A model generated the notes under the pieces. The model was not told the DNA's origin. It did no database searches and worked only from the letters and a program-made list of their open reading frames with translations. The translations under genes were made by a program, and so were the position numbers. From assembly GCA_018381425.1 (NCBI GenBank), contig JAGZRY010000099.1, positions 1-6,237 on the forward strand: a stretch of 6,237 bases of DNA, given 5' to 3'. Shown here piece after piece: positions 1 to 5,411 of the stretch (its first letter is position 1; the number at the start of each line of letters is the position of its first letter). The stretch is from Haemophilus parainfluenzae (GTDB taxonomy: Bacteria; Pseudomonadota; Gammaproteobacteria; Enterobacterales; Pasteurellaceae).

Positions 1-1
1 G

Positions 2-106
2 CACCAAGAAAATATGTTTGAATTGTGGAATATGATTGACTACGGCTCGCAATTTGAACAAAATCTGCAATATAAACTTTATAAGCAATTAGACAAAGAC
101 AAATGA
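2..106 (+). CDS. ydbH: C-terminal end of YdbH-like envelope lipid-transport protein (5' truncated by window)
   Basis: The frame beginning at base 2 is open from the window edge and gives 34 residues ending QYKLYKQLDKDK before TGA at 104-106. It contains FELWNMIDYGS, which resembles the C-terminal tail of YdbH-family proteins. In E. coli YdbH is a long AsmA-like/TamB-like protein thought to span the periplasm and move phospholipids to the outer membrane together with the lipoprotein YnbE. The stop overlaps the start of the next gene as ATGA, so the two are translationally coupled. The identity rests mostly on the recognisable ynbE partner immediately downstream, since only the tail is visible. 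Everything upstream, including the membrane anchor, lies outside the window. Confidence 0.75.
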   Translation, partial: HQENMFELWNMIDYGSQFEQNLQYKLYKQLDKDK

Positions 107-309
107 TAAAACACCTTAAATTTCAACCGCACTTTTTTATTTTTGCGGCAATATTTACACTTACAGCTTGTACACCGACCATTCAATTGGACACCCCAAA
201 GGAAGGTATCACCATTAATATGAATGTGGTGGTAGATCACAATATTAAAGTGGAAATGGATGAAAAATCTCAGAAAGCCGTGGGTGAAGTAGAGCCTGTG
301 AAGAAATAA
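103..309 (+). CDS. ynbE: YnbE-family outer-membrane lipoprotein
   Basis: This is a 68-residue protein with a type II signal peptide: positive start (MIKHLKFQPH), hydrophobic core, and lipobox L20-T21-A22-C23, so Cys23 would be lipidated after cleavage. The mature part contains PTIQLDTPKEGITINMNV and a charged tail, typical of the YnbE family, which is about 60-70 residues long. In E. coli YnbE partners YdbH in an intermembrane phospholipid bridge. The ATG at 103 overlaps the ydbH stop (ATGA), which fixes the start and indicates an operon. An uptake signal sequence lies inside the signal-peptide codons (FQPHFF). In E. coli the next gene is ydbL; it is not present here, and the following gene is an unrelated methyltransferase after 176 bases. 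Confidence 0.9.
   Translation: MIKHLKFQPHFFIFAAIFTLTACTPTIQLDTPKEGITINMNVVVDHNIKVEMDEKSQKAVGEVEPVKK
126..134 (-). repeat. Hin-type DNA uptake signal sequence (USS) core
   Basis: The plus strand reads ACCGCACTT, the exact complement of the 9-base core AAGTGCGGT recognised by the competence DNA-uptake machinery of the Haemophilus influenzae subclade of Pasteurellaceae. On the minus strand the core is followed by TG and then AAATTT, matching the first AT tract of the extended consensus. The site lies within the ynbE signal-peptide codons. It is the only perfect core I can find in the window and is the best clue to the host family. Confidence 0.85.
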
Positions 310-310
310 T

Positions 311-343
311 AAATAAAAAAACGTTTGAACTTTGATTTTATTT
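311..343 (+). terminator. Weak AT-only inverted repeat after ynbE, possible transcript end
   Basis: AAATAAAA (311-318) and TTTTATTT (336-343) are perfect reverse complements separated by 17 bases, directly after the ynbE stop. The stem has no G:C pairs and no clear T-run beyond the right arm, so it would be an inefficient terminator at best. It is reported because it is the only structure between ynbE and the inserted operon that could end the ydbH-ynbE transcript. Confidence 0.2.
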
Positions 344-414
344 CTAGCTATATTGTTTTCCATGGGTGTAGTTGTGTCATATCCAGTCATTGTTATGGGA
401 AAGTTGGTTTAATA

Positions 415-443
415 TTGTTCATTTTGTGGTATCAATTTATAGC
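415..443 (+). promoter_or_regulatory. Putative sigma-70 promoter for the methyltransferase operon
   Basis: TTGTTC (415-420) and TATAGC (438-443) are separated by 17 bases, the ideal spacing for a housekeeping promoter; the hexamers match TTGACA and TATAAT at four of six positions each. Transcription would begin near 450, giving a leader of about 35 bases before the ATG at 486. The -10 element lies in the first of two direct TATAGCTA repeats (438-445, 450-457), so a repressor bound there could block transcription. No competing strong promoter is seen between ynbE and the methyltransferase. Confidence 0.4.
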
Positions 444-457
444 TACTGTTATAGCTA
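438..457 (+). repeat. Direct repeat TATAGCTA x2, with an inverted third copy upstream
   Basis: TATAGCTA occurs at 438-445 and 450-457, so the copies start 12 bases apart, close to one helical turn. The reverse complement TAGCTATA occurs at 345-352 in the same intergenic region. The core TAGCTA is itself palindromic. The arrangement overlaps the proposed -10 element and transcription start of the methyltransferase operon, as an operator would. No controller (C) protein gene is visible in the window, so the binding protein, if any, is unknown. Confidence 0.4.
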
Positions 458-485
458 ATTAAAATATAAGTAATTAAGGTATTAA

Positions 486-1748
486 ATGTCAGAATTGCGT
501 TTTCTCGATCTTTTTGCAGGTGCAGGTGGACTTTCCGAAGGGTTCATTCAGGCAGGTTTTAAGCCCGTTGCTCATATTGAATCGGACAAGGCTGCCTGTT
601 TTACTCTGCAAACGCGTATGGCTTATCATTGGTTAAAATCAATAGATAACCTAGATGTTTATGTGGACTACTTAAATGGAAAATTAAGTCGCACAGAATT
701 TTATAAAATCATCCCTGAGCATATTATAAAAACAGTAATTAATATGGAAATCTCAGAAAATACCTTAAAAACATTATTTAATGAGATTGATTATTTACTT
801 AAAGACTCACCTCTTGATTTGATTGTTGGTGGCCCGCCATGCCAAGCCTATTCTCTTGTCGGTAGATCATGTGATTCTAATAAAATGCTTGGTGATAAAC
901 GTAATTATTTATACAAGTTTTACGGGAAATTTCTTCAACGCTACCAACCTAAATACTTTGTTTTTGAAAATGTATTAGGACTTTTATCTGCAAAAGATGC
1001 TAATGGCAATTATTATTTTCAAGAGATGAGAAACCTTTTTAAAAAGTTAGGTTACGAGACTGAATATCGCATACTTAATGCAAATGATTATGGCGCTCTG
1101 CAAGCTCGCAAAAGAATCATACTGGTTGGTAGAAAAGGGCATCAAACCGGATTCTATCCTCAATTAGAGCTTGATAAACCAAATGTGTTAGTTAATGAAA
1201 TATTTACTGATCTTCCTGTAATCCATGCAGGAGAAGGAAGTGTTCGTCCTTGTAGAATGAAGAAGTATACGGGTAACTGGTTGTATGATTCAGGCATAAA
1301 AAACAATGATATTCCTGTTACATGGCATATTGCACGCCCACTCAATCAACAAGACTCCAAAATATATCGTTTGGTAACGGATCTATGGAGCAGAGAGGGG
1401 AAAAGGATGGAATATAATGATTTGCCTGAAAATCTTAAAACACATAAGAATCGAACTGCATTTGCCGACAGATTTAAGGTTGTTGCAGGTAATTTATCTG
1501 CATCTCACACGGTATTAGCTCATCTTGCTAAAGATGGACATTACTATATCCATCCTGATTCATATCAGAATAGATCAATTACCCCTAGAGAAGCAGCACG
1601 CCTTCAAACTTTTCCTGATGATTATTATTTTGAAGGGGGGACTGACAAACCAAGTAGAACTGCTGCATTTAGGCAGATTGGTAATGCTGTTCCAGTTATA
1701 CTGGCAAGAAAAATTGCAGAAAATTTGAAGGAGAATTGGCATGAGTGA
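486..1748 (+). CDS. C5-cytosine-specific DNA methyltransferase (Dcm/type II modification family)
   Basis: This 420-residue protein transfers a methyl group from S-adenosylmethionine to carbon 5 of cytosine in a specific DNA sequence. The expected motifs appear in canonical order: motif I DLFAGAGGLSEGF at 8-20 (SAM binding), motif IV GGPPCQAYS with catalytic Cys119, motif VI FENV with Glu161, motif VIII QARKR at 206-210, motif IX RSITPREAARLQTFP near 363-377, and motif X QIGNAVP at 397-403. The stretch from about 217 to 345 is the variable target-recognition region, so the DNA site cannot be read from sequence. Length is at the usual family size and no residue is missing, so it should be active. 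An insert at about 45-105, between motifs I and IV, is longer than in minimal enzymes. The start is supported by TAAGG at 475-479, six bases before the ATG. The stop overlaps the next gene by 8 bases. No endonuclease or Vsr gene is adjacent, so it is either an orphan methylase or the self-marking part of the operon. Confidence 0.95.
   Translation: MSELRFLDLFAGAGGLSEGFIQAGFKPVAHIESDKAACFTLQTRMAYHWLKSIDNLDVYVDYLNGKLSRTEFYKIIPEHIIKTVINMEISENTLKTLFNEIDYLLKDSPLDLIVGGPPCQAYSLVGRSCDSNKMLGDKRNYLYKFYGKFLQRYQPKYFVFENVLGLLSAKDANGNYYFQEMRNLFKKLGYETEYRILNANDYGALQARKRIILVGRKGHQTGFYPQLELDKPNVLVNEIFTDLPVIHAGEGSVRPCRMKKYTGNWLYDSGIKNNDIPVTWHIARPLNQQDSKIYRLVTDLWSREGKRMEYNDLPENLKTHKNRTAFADRFKVVAGNLSASHTVLAHLAKDGHYYIHPDSYQNRSITPREAARLQTFPDDYYFEGGTDKPSRTAAFRQIGNAVPVILARKIAENLKENWHE
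1728..1733 (+). promoter_or_regulatory. Strong ribosome-binding site for the dual-GHKL gene, inside the methyltransferase 3' end
   Basis: AAGGAG sits seven bases before ATG 1741. It lies within the last codons of the methyltransferase, whose stop is at 1746-1748. It fixes the start of the second gene and shows translational coupling. Confidence 0.8.
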
Positions 1749-3918
1749 AAATGTTTATAAAATAAGACCGGCTGGACGACATTTATTAACTATCGGTAGA
1801 GATCTGATTCAGGATAGTTATGCTGCTATAGTTGAGCTTGTAAAAAACGCTTATGATGCGGATTCGAAATCTGTGGAAATACATTTTAAAGCCACTGAAA
1901 AACTATCAGAAAATATAAGTGGCAATCCTGAGAAAAGAATAGAGATTACTGTCCGTGACTATGGCCATGGGATGTCACAAGATACAGTGATTAACAAGTG
2001 GATGGTTCCATCAACGCCGGATAAGCTTGAGCGCAGAACAAGTCCGGATGGTCGAATTATGCAAGGTCGTAAAGGGATAGGCCGCTATGCTGCATCTATG
2101 CTTGGTTCTACCTTATTACTAGAGACAGTTTCAGAAGGTGCCGAAAAAACAACAGTTTTGGTTGACTGGCGTGATTTTGAAAAATCTGAATACTTGGATG
2201 ATGTTGAAATTTTAGTTGAAAGCCACTCAACTAAAGAACCTCATGGAACTACTTTAACAATCGAAGGTGGACAGGATTATTACAAAGAATGGGATAAAAA
2301 TCAGTTTATTAAATTAAATTTTGAATTAAAAAAACTGATATCCCCAGTGCAAAATTTAATCGATAAAACTGCTCAGGACTTTCAGATTCATCTGAAAATC
2401 AGTGGGTTCTCTGATTTTGAAGATATAGAGGAGACTATTGCCCCATACCCCATCTTTGATTTATTCGATTATAAAATTTCTGGGAAAATTGAATCAAATG
2501 GCAAAGGTACTCTGACTTATGCTTTGCAGAAAGCAAGAAATACAGTAGACGAGGTTATTTCATTTAATTTAGGAGAGCCTACTGGTTGTGGTGATTTAAT
2601 CTTTGATATCCGTGTTTATGACAGGGAAAAAGAATCAATAGAACAATTAATCCACCGCGGTCTTAAAGATAATAATGGCAACTATGTTGGAAATTTGCTG
2701 GCTCGGCAGATTCTTAATGATTCTAATGGGATTGGAGTTTATCGTAATGGATTTCGGATTCGCCCCCTTGGGGATCCTGAATTTGACTGGTTGAAGCTCA
2801 ATGAAAAGAGAATTCAAAAACCTGCTCAAAAAATTGGTAGCAACCAAGTAATTGGTTATGTACTAATTGGCTCTGAGGAAGAATCCGATTTAATAGAGAA
2901 GAGTGCAAGGGATGGTTTGCGTGATAATAACGCTTATAAACAATTGCAAAAGATTACAAACGATGTGATTAAAGAGCTGGAAATACGGAGATTCAGTTTT
3001 AGGCGTAAAGCAGGATTGAGTAAACCTGCACTTAAAGTTGAAAAAGAGCTGAATCGGATTTTGTCTTTTGATAATTTAAAACAAATTGTTCATAAAAAAT
3101 TGATTGCAGGGGGAATGAATGCAAAATCAGCAGAAGAAGTTATTGAATTGATCAGTAAAGAAGAAGAAGAAAAAAGCCAGACAGTAGAAGAAATTCGTCA
3201 AGCTATAGCGACTTACCAAGGTCAAGCAACTTTGGGGAAAATTATGAATGTTGTTTTACATGAAGGCAGAAGACCACTAAATTATTTTCGAAATGAGGTT
3301 CCCAGAATAGATAGATTTATCAAGAAATACAAGGAAACAAGTGATTTTGAACATATACAACAGATTGAATCAATTGCACATAATACGGTTTCAAACGCTA
3401 AAACATTTTCTGATCTCTTTTTACGACTTGACCCTCTTGCCATGGGAAAACGCCCAGCTAAACGACAATTATCTATAGAGAATGAAATTTCTAATTGTTT
3501 TGCAATATTTCGTCAACAAATGGAAGATAAGGGCATTAAATTCAAAATTAGTGGAAGTGCAATTATAGAAGCATGGCAACAGGATATTGCTGCTATATTT
3601 ACTAATCTTATAGAAAATAGCATCTTTTGGCTGTCAGAGAAAAATACTGACATTAGGGAAGTTATGATCAGTATTATTACTGAGAAAAATTCTTTAAGTT
3701 ATATAGATTTTCGTGATACAGGCCCTGGGATAGAATCCAATCTTATTGAGGATAATCTTATATTTGAACCTCAATTTAGCACTAAACCGGGTGGTACAGG
3801 TATCGGTTTGGCAATTGCAGGTGAAGCTGCTGATAGAAATGGGTTGAAACTTACAGCTTTAGAATCTACTACCGGAGCTTATTTTAGACTTTCTACAAAA
3901 GGGGATGAAAATGAATAA
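1741..3918 (+). CDS. Dual GHKL protein: MutL/MORC-like ATPase plus S5-like domain fused to histidine-kinase-like module
   Basis: This 725-residue protein has no signal peptide or membrane segment and is probably cytoplasmic. N-terminal GHKL ATPase: N-box ELVKNAYDAD (Glu32, Asn36), G1 box DYGHGM at 73-78, G2 region GRKGIGR at 109-115, and HGTTLTI at 168-174. An S5/transducer-like domain follows, with IGVYRNGFRIRPLGDPEFDW at about 331-350, then QKIGSNQVIG and ARDGLRDNNAYKQL. This layout is that of MutL/Hsp90/MORC ATPases, especially prokaryotic paraMORCs known from restriction-modification neighbourhoods. A charged, probably coiled-coil linker (about 430-490) leads to a HisKA-like H-box, LHEGRRPL, with candidate phospho-acceptor His507. 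A second, kinase-type GHKL domain follows: N-box NLIENSI (622-628), G1 DTGPGI (659-664), F-box FEPQFSTK, and G2 GGTGIGLA (684-691). I infer a sensor that couples DNA-state-dependent ATPase clamping to phosphorylation of the receiver protein encoded next door. It overlaps both neighbours by 8 bases. Confidence 0.9.
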   Translation: MSENVYKIRPAGRHLLTIGRDLIQDSYAAIVELVKNAYDADSKSVEIHFKATEKLSENISGNPEKRIEITVRDYGHGMSQDTVINKWMVPSTPDKLERRTSPDGRIMQGRKGIGRYAASMLGSTLLLETVSEGAEKTTVLVDWRDFEKSEYLDDVEILVESHSTKEPHGTTLTIEGGQDYYKEWDKNQFIKLNFELKKLISPVQNLIDKTAQDFQIHLKISGFSDFEDIEETIAPYPIFDLFDYKISGKIESNGKGTLTYALQKARNTVDEVISFNLGEPTGCGDLIFDIRVYDREKESIEQLIHRGLKDNNGNYVGNLLARQILNDSNGIGVYRNGFRIRPLGDPEFDWLKLNEKRIQKPAQKIGSNQVIGYVLIGSEEESDLIEKSARDGLRDNNAYKQLQKITNDVIKELEIRRFSFRRKAGLSKPALKVEKELNRILSFDNLKQIVHKKLIAGGMNAKSAEEVIELISKEEEEKSQTVEEIRQAIATYQGQATLGKIMNVVLHEGRRPLNYFRNEVPRIDRFIKKYKETSDFEHIQQIESIAHNTVSNAKTFSDLFLRLDPLAMGKRPAKRQLSIENEISNCFAIFRQQMEDKGIKFKISGSAIIEAWQQDIAAIFTNLIENSIFWLSEKNTDIREVMISIITEKNSLSYIDFRDTGPGIESNLIEDNLIFEPQFSTKPGGTGIGLAIAGEAADRNGLKLTALESTTGAYFRLSTKGDENE
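3899..3904 (+). promoter_or_regulatory. Ribosome-binding site that decides the start of the receiver gene
   Basis: AAGGGG ends at 3904. It directly abuts the upstream ATG at 3905, too close for use, but stands six bases from the in-frame ATG at 3911. The start at 3911 is therefore preferred over 3905. It also reproduces the 8-base overlap seen at the previous junction (ATGAATAA here, ATGAGTGA there). Confidence 0.6.
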
Positions 3919-5083
3919 AATGACGTTAATTCTTATCGAAGATAACGATGAAGAGACGCAATCTTGTCAAAACGCTGTAGATGATTTTAATGAAGATCAC
4001 AAAGACAATGGGTGGTATATTCAGTTAGAAACTCATACCAGTATAAAGAATGCATTAAAAGCATTAGAGAATTCTTACTTTGATGGTGCAATTATCGATA
4101 TGAAATTAGCCGATTCTGGCAATGAGGGGAATCAGGCTTTAGATGTAATAAGAAAGCATTTAAAACGGATACCTGTAGCAATATATACTGGAACTCCCGA
4201 TGTCGCAGATGTAACAGAGATTCCTTCAATTGGTCTGTTTAAAAAAGCAGATATAACATATGGACAGCTTATATATAAATTTTGGGATATTTACAAAACT
4301 GGATTAACCAAAATAATGGGAGGAAAAGGTCAAATTGAACAAAGTCTAAGTCAAATTTTTATAAAACACCTTCTTCCTGAAATTTCAACGAAACCAACAG
4401 CTTCAGAAAAGAGTAATTGGGTTTCTTATGCGGAAAAAGATTCAGATGATACGGAAAAGGCCCTACTACGTCATACACTTAATCATCTTATTCATGAATT
4501 ATATAAAAGCAGTGAAAATTGCTACCCTGATGAAATGTATATACATTTGCCAAACCTAGAGCTGGATCAAGTAAAAGTAGATACAGGGTGCATTTTAAAA
4601 AATAAAGATAACAATAAATTTTATATTGTTTTGAGTCCTGCTTGTGATTTGGCAGAGCGTGAAGGGGGAGAATGCAATACTGATAGAGCATTACTGGTTG
4701 AGATTCAAATGCTTGAAGATATTTTATCTGATGACTATTTTATTAGTAATTGCCATGGTGGTAAAAAACTTAAAAAAAGGTACTTGAAAAGTAATCCTGA
4801 GTTTCCAAAAGAGTATCTTTTAAAGCAACAAGATAATGACTTAATAAAATACCAAAGAAATACAAAAAATTTATATTATTGTTGGCTTCCCAAGACTAGT
4901 TGTTTCAATAATGGAGCTGTCATTAATTTTAGAAGAGTCTCTACATATTCTCAAGAAGAGCTAAATGAGTCTTTTAATAGTCCAGTTATTCAAGTGTCTA
5001 GCCCATTTCTAAAAGACATAATATCTCGATTTTCATCCTATTATGCACGACAAGGGCAACCTGATATAAATTTTATAATTTGA
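3911..5083 (+). CDS. Receiver-domain (response-regulator-like) protein with SPACDL-containing C-terminal domain of unknown function
   Basis: From ATG 3911 the protein is 390 residues (392 from ATG 3905). Residues 4-125 form a CheY-like receiver: strand LILIEDND with acidic pocket Glu10/Asp11, GAIIDMKLAD with phospho-acceptor Asp63, AIYTGTP with Thr93, and GLFKKAD with Lys111/112. All key residues are present, so it should accept phosphate, most likely from the kinase module encoded upstream. The rest (about 140-390) is not a helix-turn-helix, GGDEF, EAL or HD-GYP output that I recognise. It has a helical segment (about 140-200) and then a beta-rich part with IHLPNLELDQVKVDTGCILK, YIVLSPACDLAE (Cys245, Asp246), INFRRVSTYSQEE and a C-terminal helix. 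Similar SPACDL-type tails occur, from memory, on receiver proteins beside paraMORC-like ATPases. No nuclease motif is obvious. I infer that this is the output or effector of the operon. Confidence 0.8.
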   Translation: MNKMTLILIEDNDEETQSCQNAVDDFNEDHKDNGWYIQLETHTSIKNALKALENSYFDGAIIDMKLADSGNEGNQALDVIRKHLKRIPVAIYTGTPDVADVTEIPSIGLFKKADITYGQLIYKFWDIYKTGLTKIMGGKGQIEQSLSQIFIKHLLPEISTKPTASEKSNWVSYAEKDSDDTEKALLRHTLNHLIHELYKSSENCYPDEMYIHLPNLELDQVKVDTGCILKNKDNNKFYIVLSPACDLAEREGGECNTDRALLVEIQMLEDILSDDYFISNCHGGKKLKKRYLKSNPEFPKEYLLKQQDNDLIKYQRNTKNLYYCWLPKTSCFNNGAVINFRRVSTYSQEELNESFNSPVIQVSSPFLKDIISRFSSYYARQGQPDINFII

Positions 5084-5183
5084 GTATATTCTTAAGTCTA
5101 TATTTTTAGAGATCTAGCAGATCTGAACATGTGTAAAAAAAGAGGTCTTTAATGCGGGGTCTCTATTGGAATATGGGTTAAAT

Positions 5184-5218
5184 ATTATTTAGATATTAAA
5201 TAATCTAAAAATTTAGAT
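5184..5218 (+). repeat. Overlapping AT-rich inverted repeats
   Basis: Three inverted repeats share the same bases. ATTATTTA pairs with TAAATAAT across five bases (5184-5204). TTTAGAT pairs with ATCTAAA across eight (5188-5209). ATCTAAA pairs with TTTAGAT across two (5203-5218). The structures are mutually exclusive if folded. Low GC makes chance occurrence more likely, and no T-run follows. Confidence 0.5.
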
Positions 5219-5349
5219 AGGGTTGTGAGTATACTAATCACAATCAATCGATTACGCTTTTAATACTCCTATTAATTTATTCTGAATATATTATAGTTTA
5301 CTGAGGGCTATCTCTTAAAGCTTATAATCAATAATCAGAAAAATTATGA

Positions 5350-5389
5350 CAACTAATTAAGTTGGTAAAGAATGTTTTATCTCCCAACT
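5350..5389 (-). terminator. Possible weak terminator structures downstream of the ygiD remnant
   Basis: On the minus strand, after the stop at 5412, AGTTGG (5389-5384) can pair with CCAACT (5365-5360), extended by TAAA/TTTA inside. The following CAACT-TAATT-AGTTG (5364-5350) can form a second hairpin, with TCATAATTTTT after it. The two hairpins share a segment and are alternatives. Stems are short and the T-run is displaced, so termination is plausible but not strong. Confidence 0.25.
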
Positions 5390-5411
5390 AGTCTTCAAAC
5401 TTCAAAGCATT

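Larger units (their letters stand above)
5084..5411 (+). other. Gene-free, AT-rich, palindrome-dense convergent intergenic region
   Basis: No open frame with a ribosome-binding site is present. Structures seen: AGATCT-AGC-AGATCT (5110-5124); ATTATTTA/TAAATAAT arms around GATAT (5184-5204); TTTAGAT/ATCTAAA/TTTAGAT alternating copies (5188-5194, 5203-5209, 5212-5218); TTGTGA-N9-TCACAA (5223-5243); and CAACT/AGTTGG/CCAACT alternating copies (5350-5389). None is followed by a clean T-run on the plus strand, so no confident terminator for the receiver gene is seen. The last set may end minus-strand transcripts from the ygiD remnant, because read on that strand CAACT-TAATT-AGTTG is followed by TCATAATTTTT. 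The right boundary of the inserted block probably falls here. Confidence 0.6.

Noticed and set aside
79..390. 103-codon minus-strand frame opposite ynbE
   Set aside because: It is a shadow of the ydbH-ynbE region, has no ribosome-binding site, and its aromatic-rich composition looks unlike a real protein.
362..412. 16-codon frame (MGVVVSYP...) upstream of the methyltransferase
   Set aside because: It has no ribosome-binding site and no link to a structure that would make it a leader peptide.
1160..1345. 61-codon minus-strand frame inside the methyltransferase
   Set aside because: It is antisense to conserved methyltransferase coding sequence, with no start signal.
1635..1640. G6 tract in the methyltransferase as a phase-variation switch
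   Set aside because: Six G residues is too short for efficient slippage and the frame is intact; Pasteurellaceae phase-variable genes usually carry longer tracts or tetranucleotide repeats.
1525..1728. 67-codon plus-strand frame in another phase of the methyltransferase
   Set aside because: It overlaps motifs IX and X, which are clearly read in the main frame.
2647..2847. 66-codon minus-strand frame inside the dual-GHKL gene
   Set aside because: It is antisense to the conserved S5-like region, with no supporting signal.
3157..3175. GAA-rich run in the dual-GHKL gene as a microsatellite
   Set aside because: It is a short, imperfect run encoding a glutamate-rich linker, consistent with a coiled-coil.
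4488..4691. 67-codon minus-strand frame inside the receiver gene
   Set aside because: It is a shadow frame with no ribosome-binding site and no recognisable features.
5223..5243. CRP-like site TTGTGA...TCACAA
   Set aside because: The half-sites are separated by nine bases (TGTGA-N9-TCACA) instead of the six required by CRP, so it was kept only as an inverted repeat.
310..5411. Insertion sequence, CRISPR array, tRNA or integrase
   Set aside because: No transposase or integrase frame, regularly spaced repeats or tRNA-like cloverleaf was seen on either strand.
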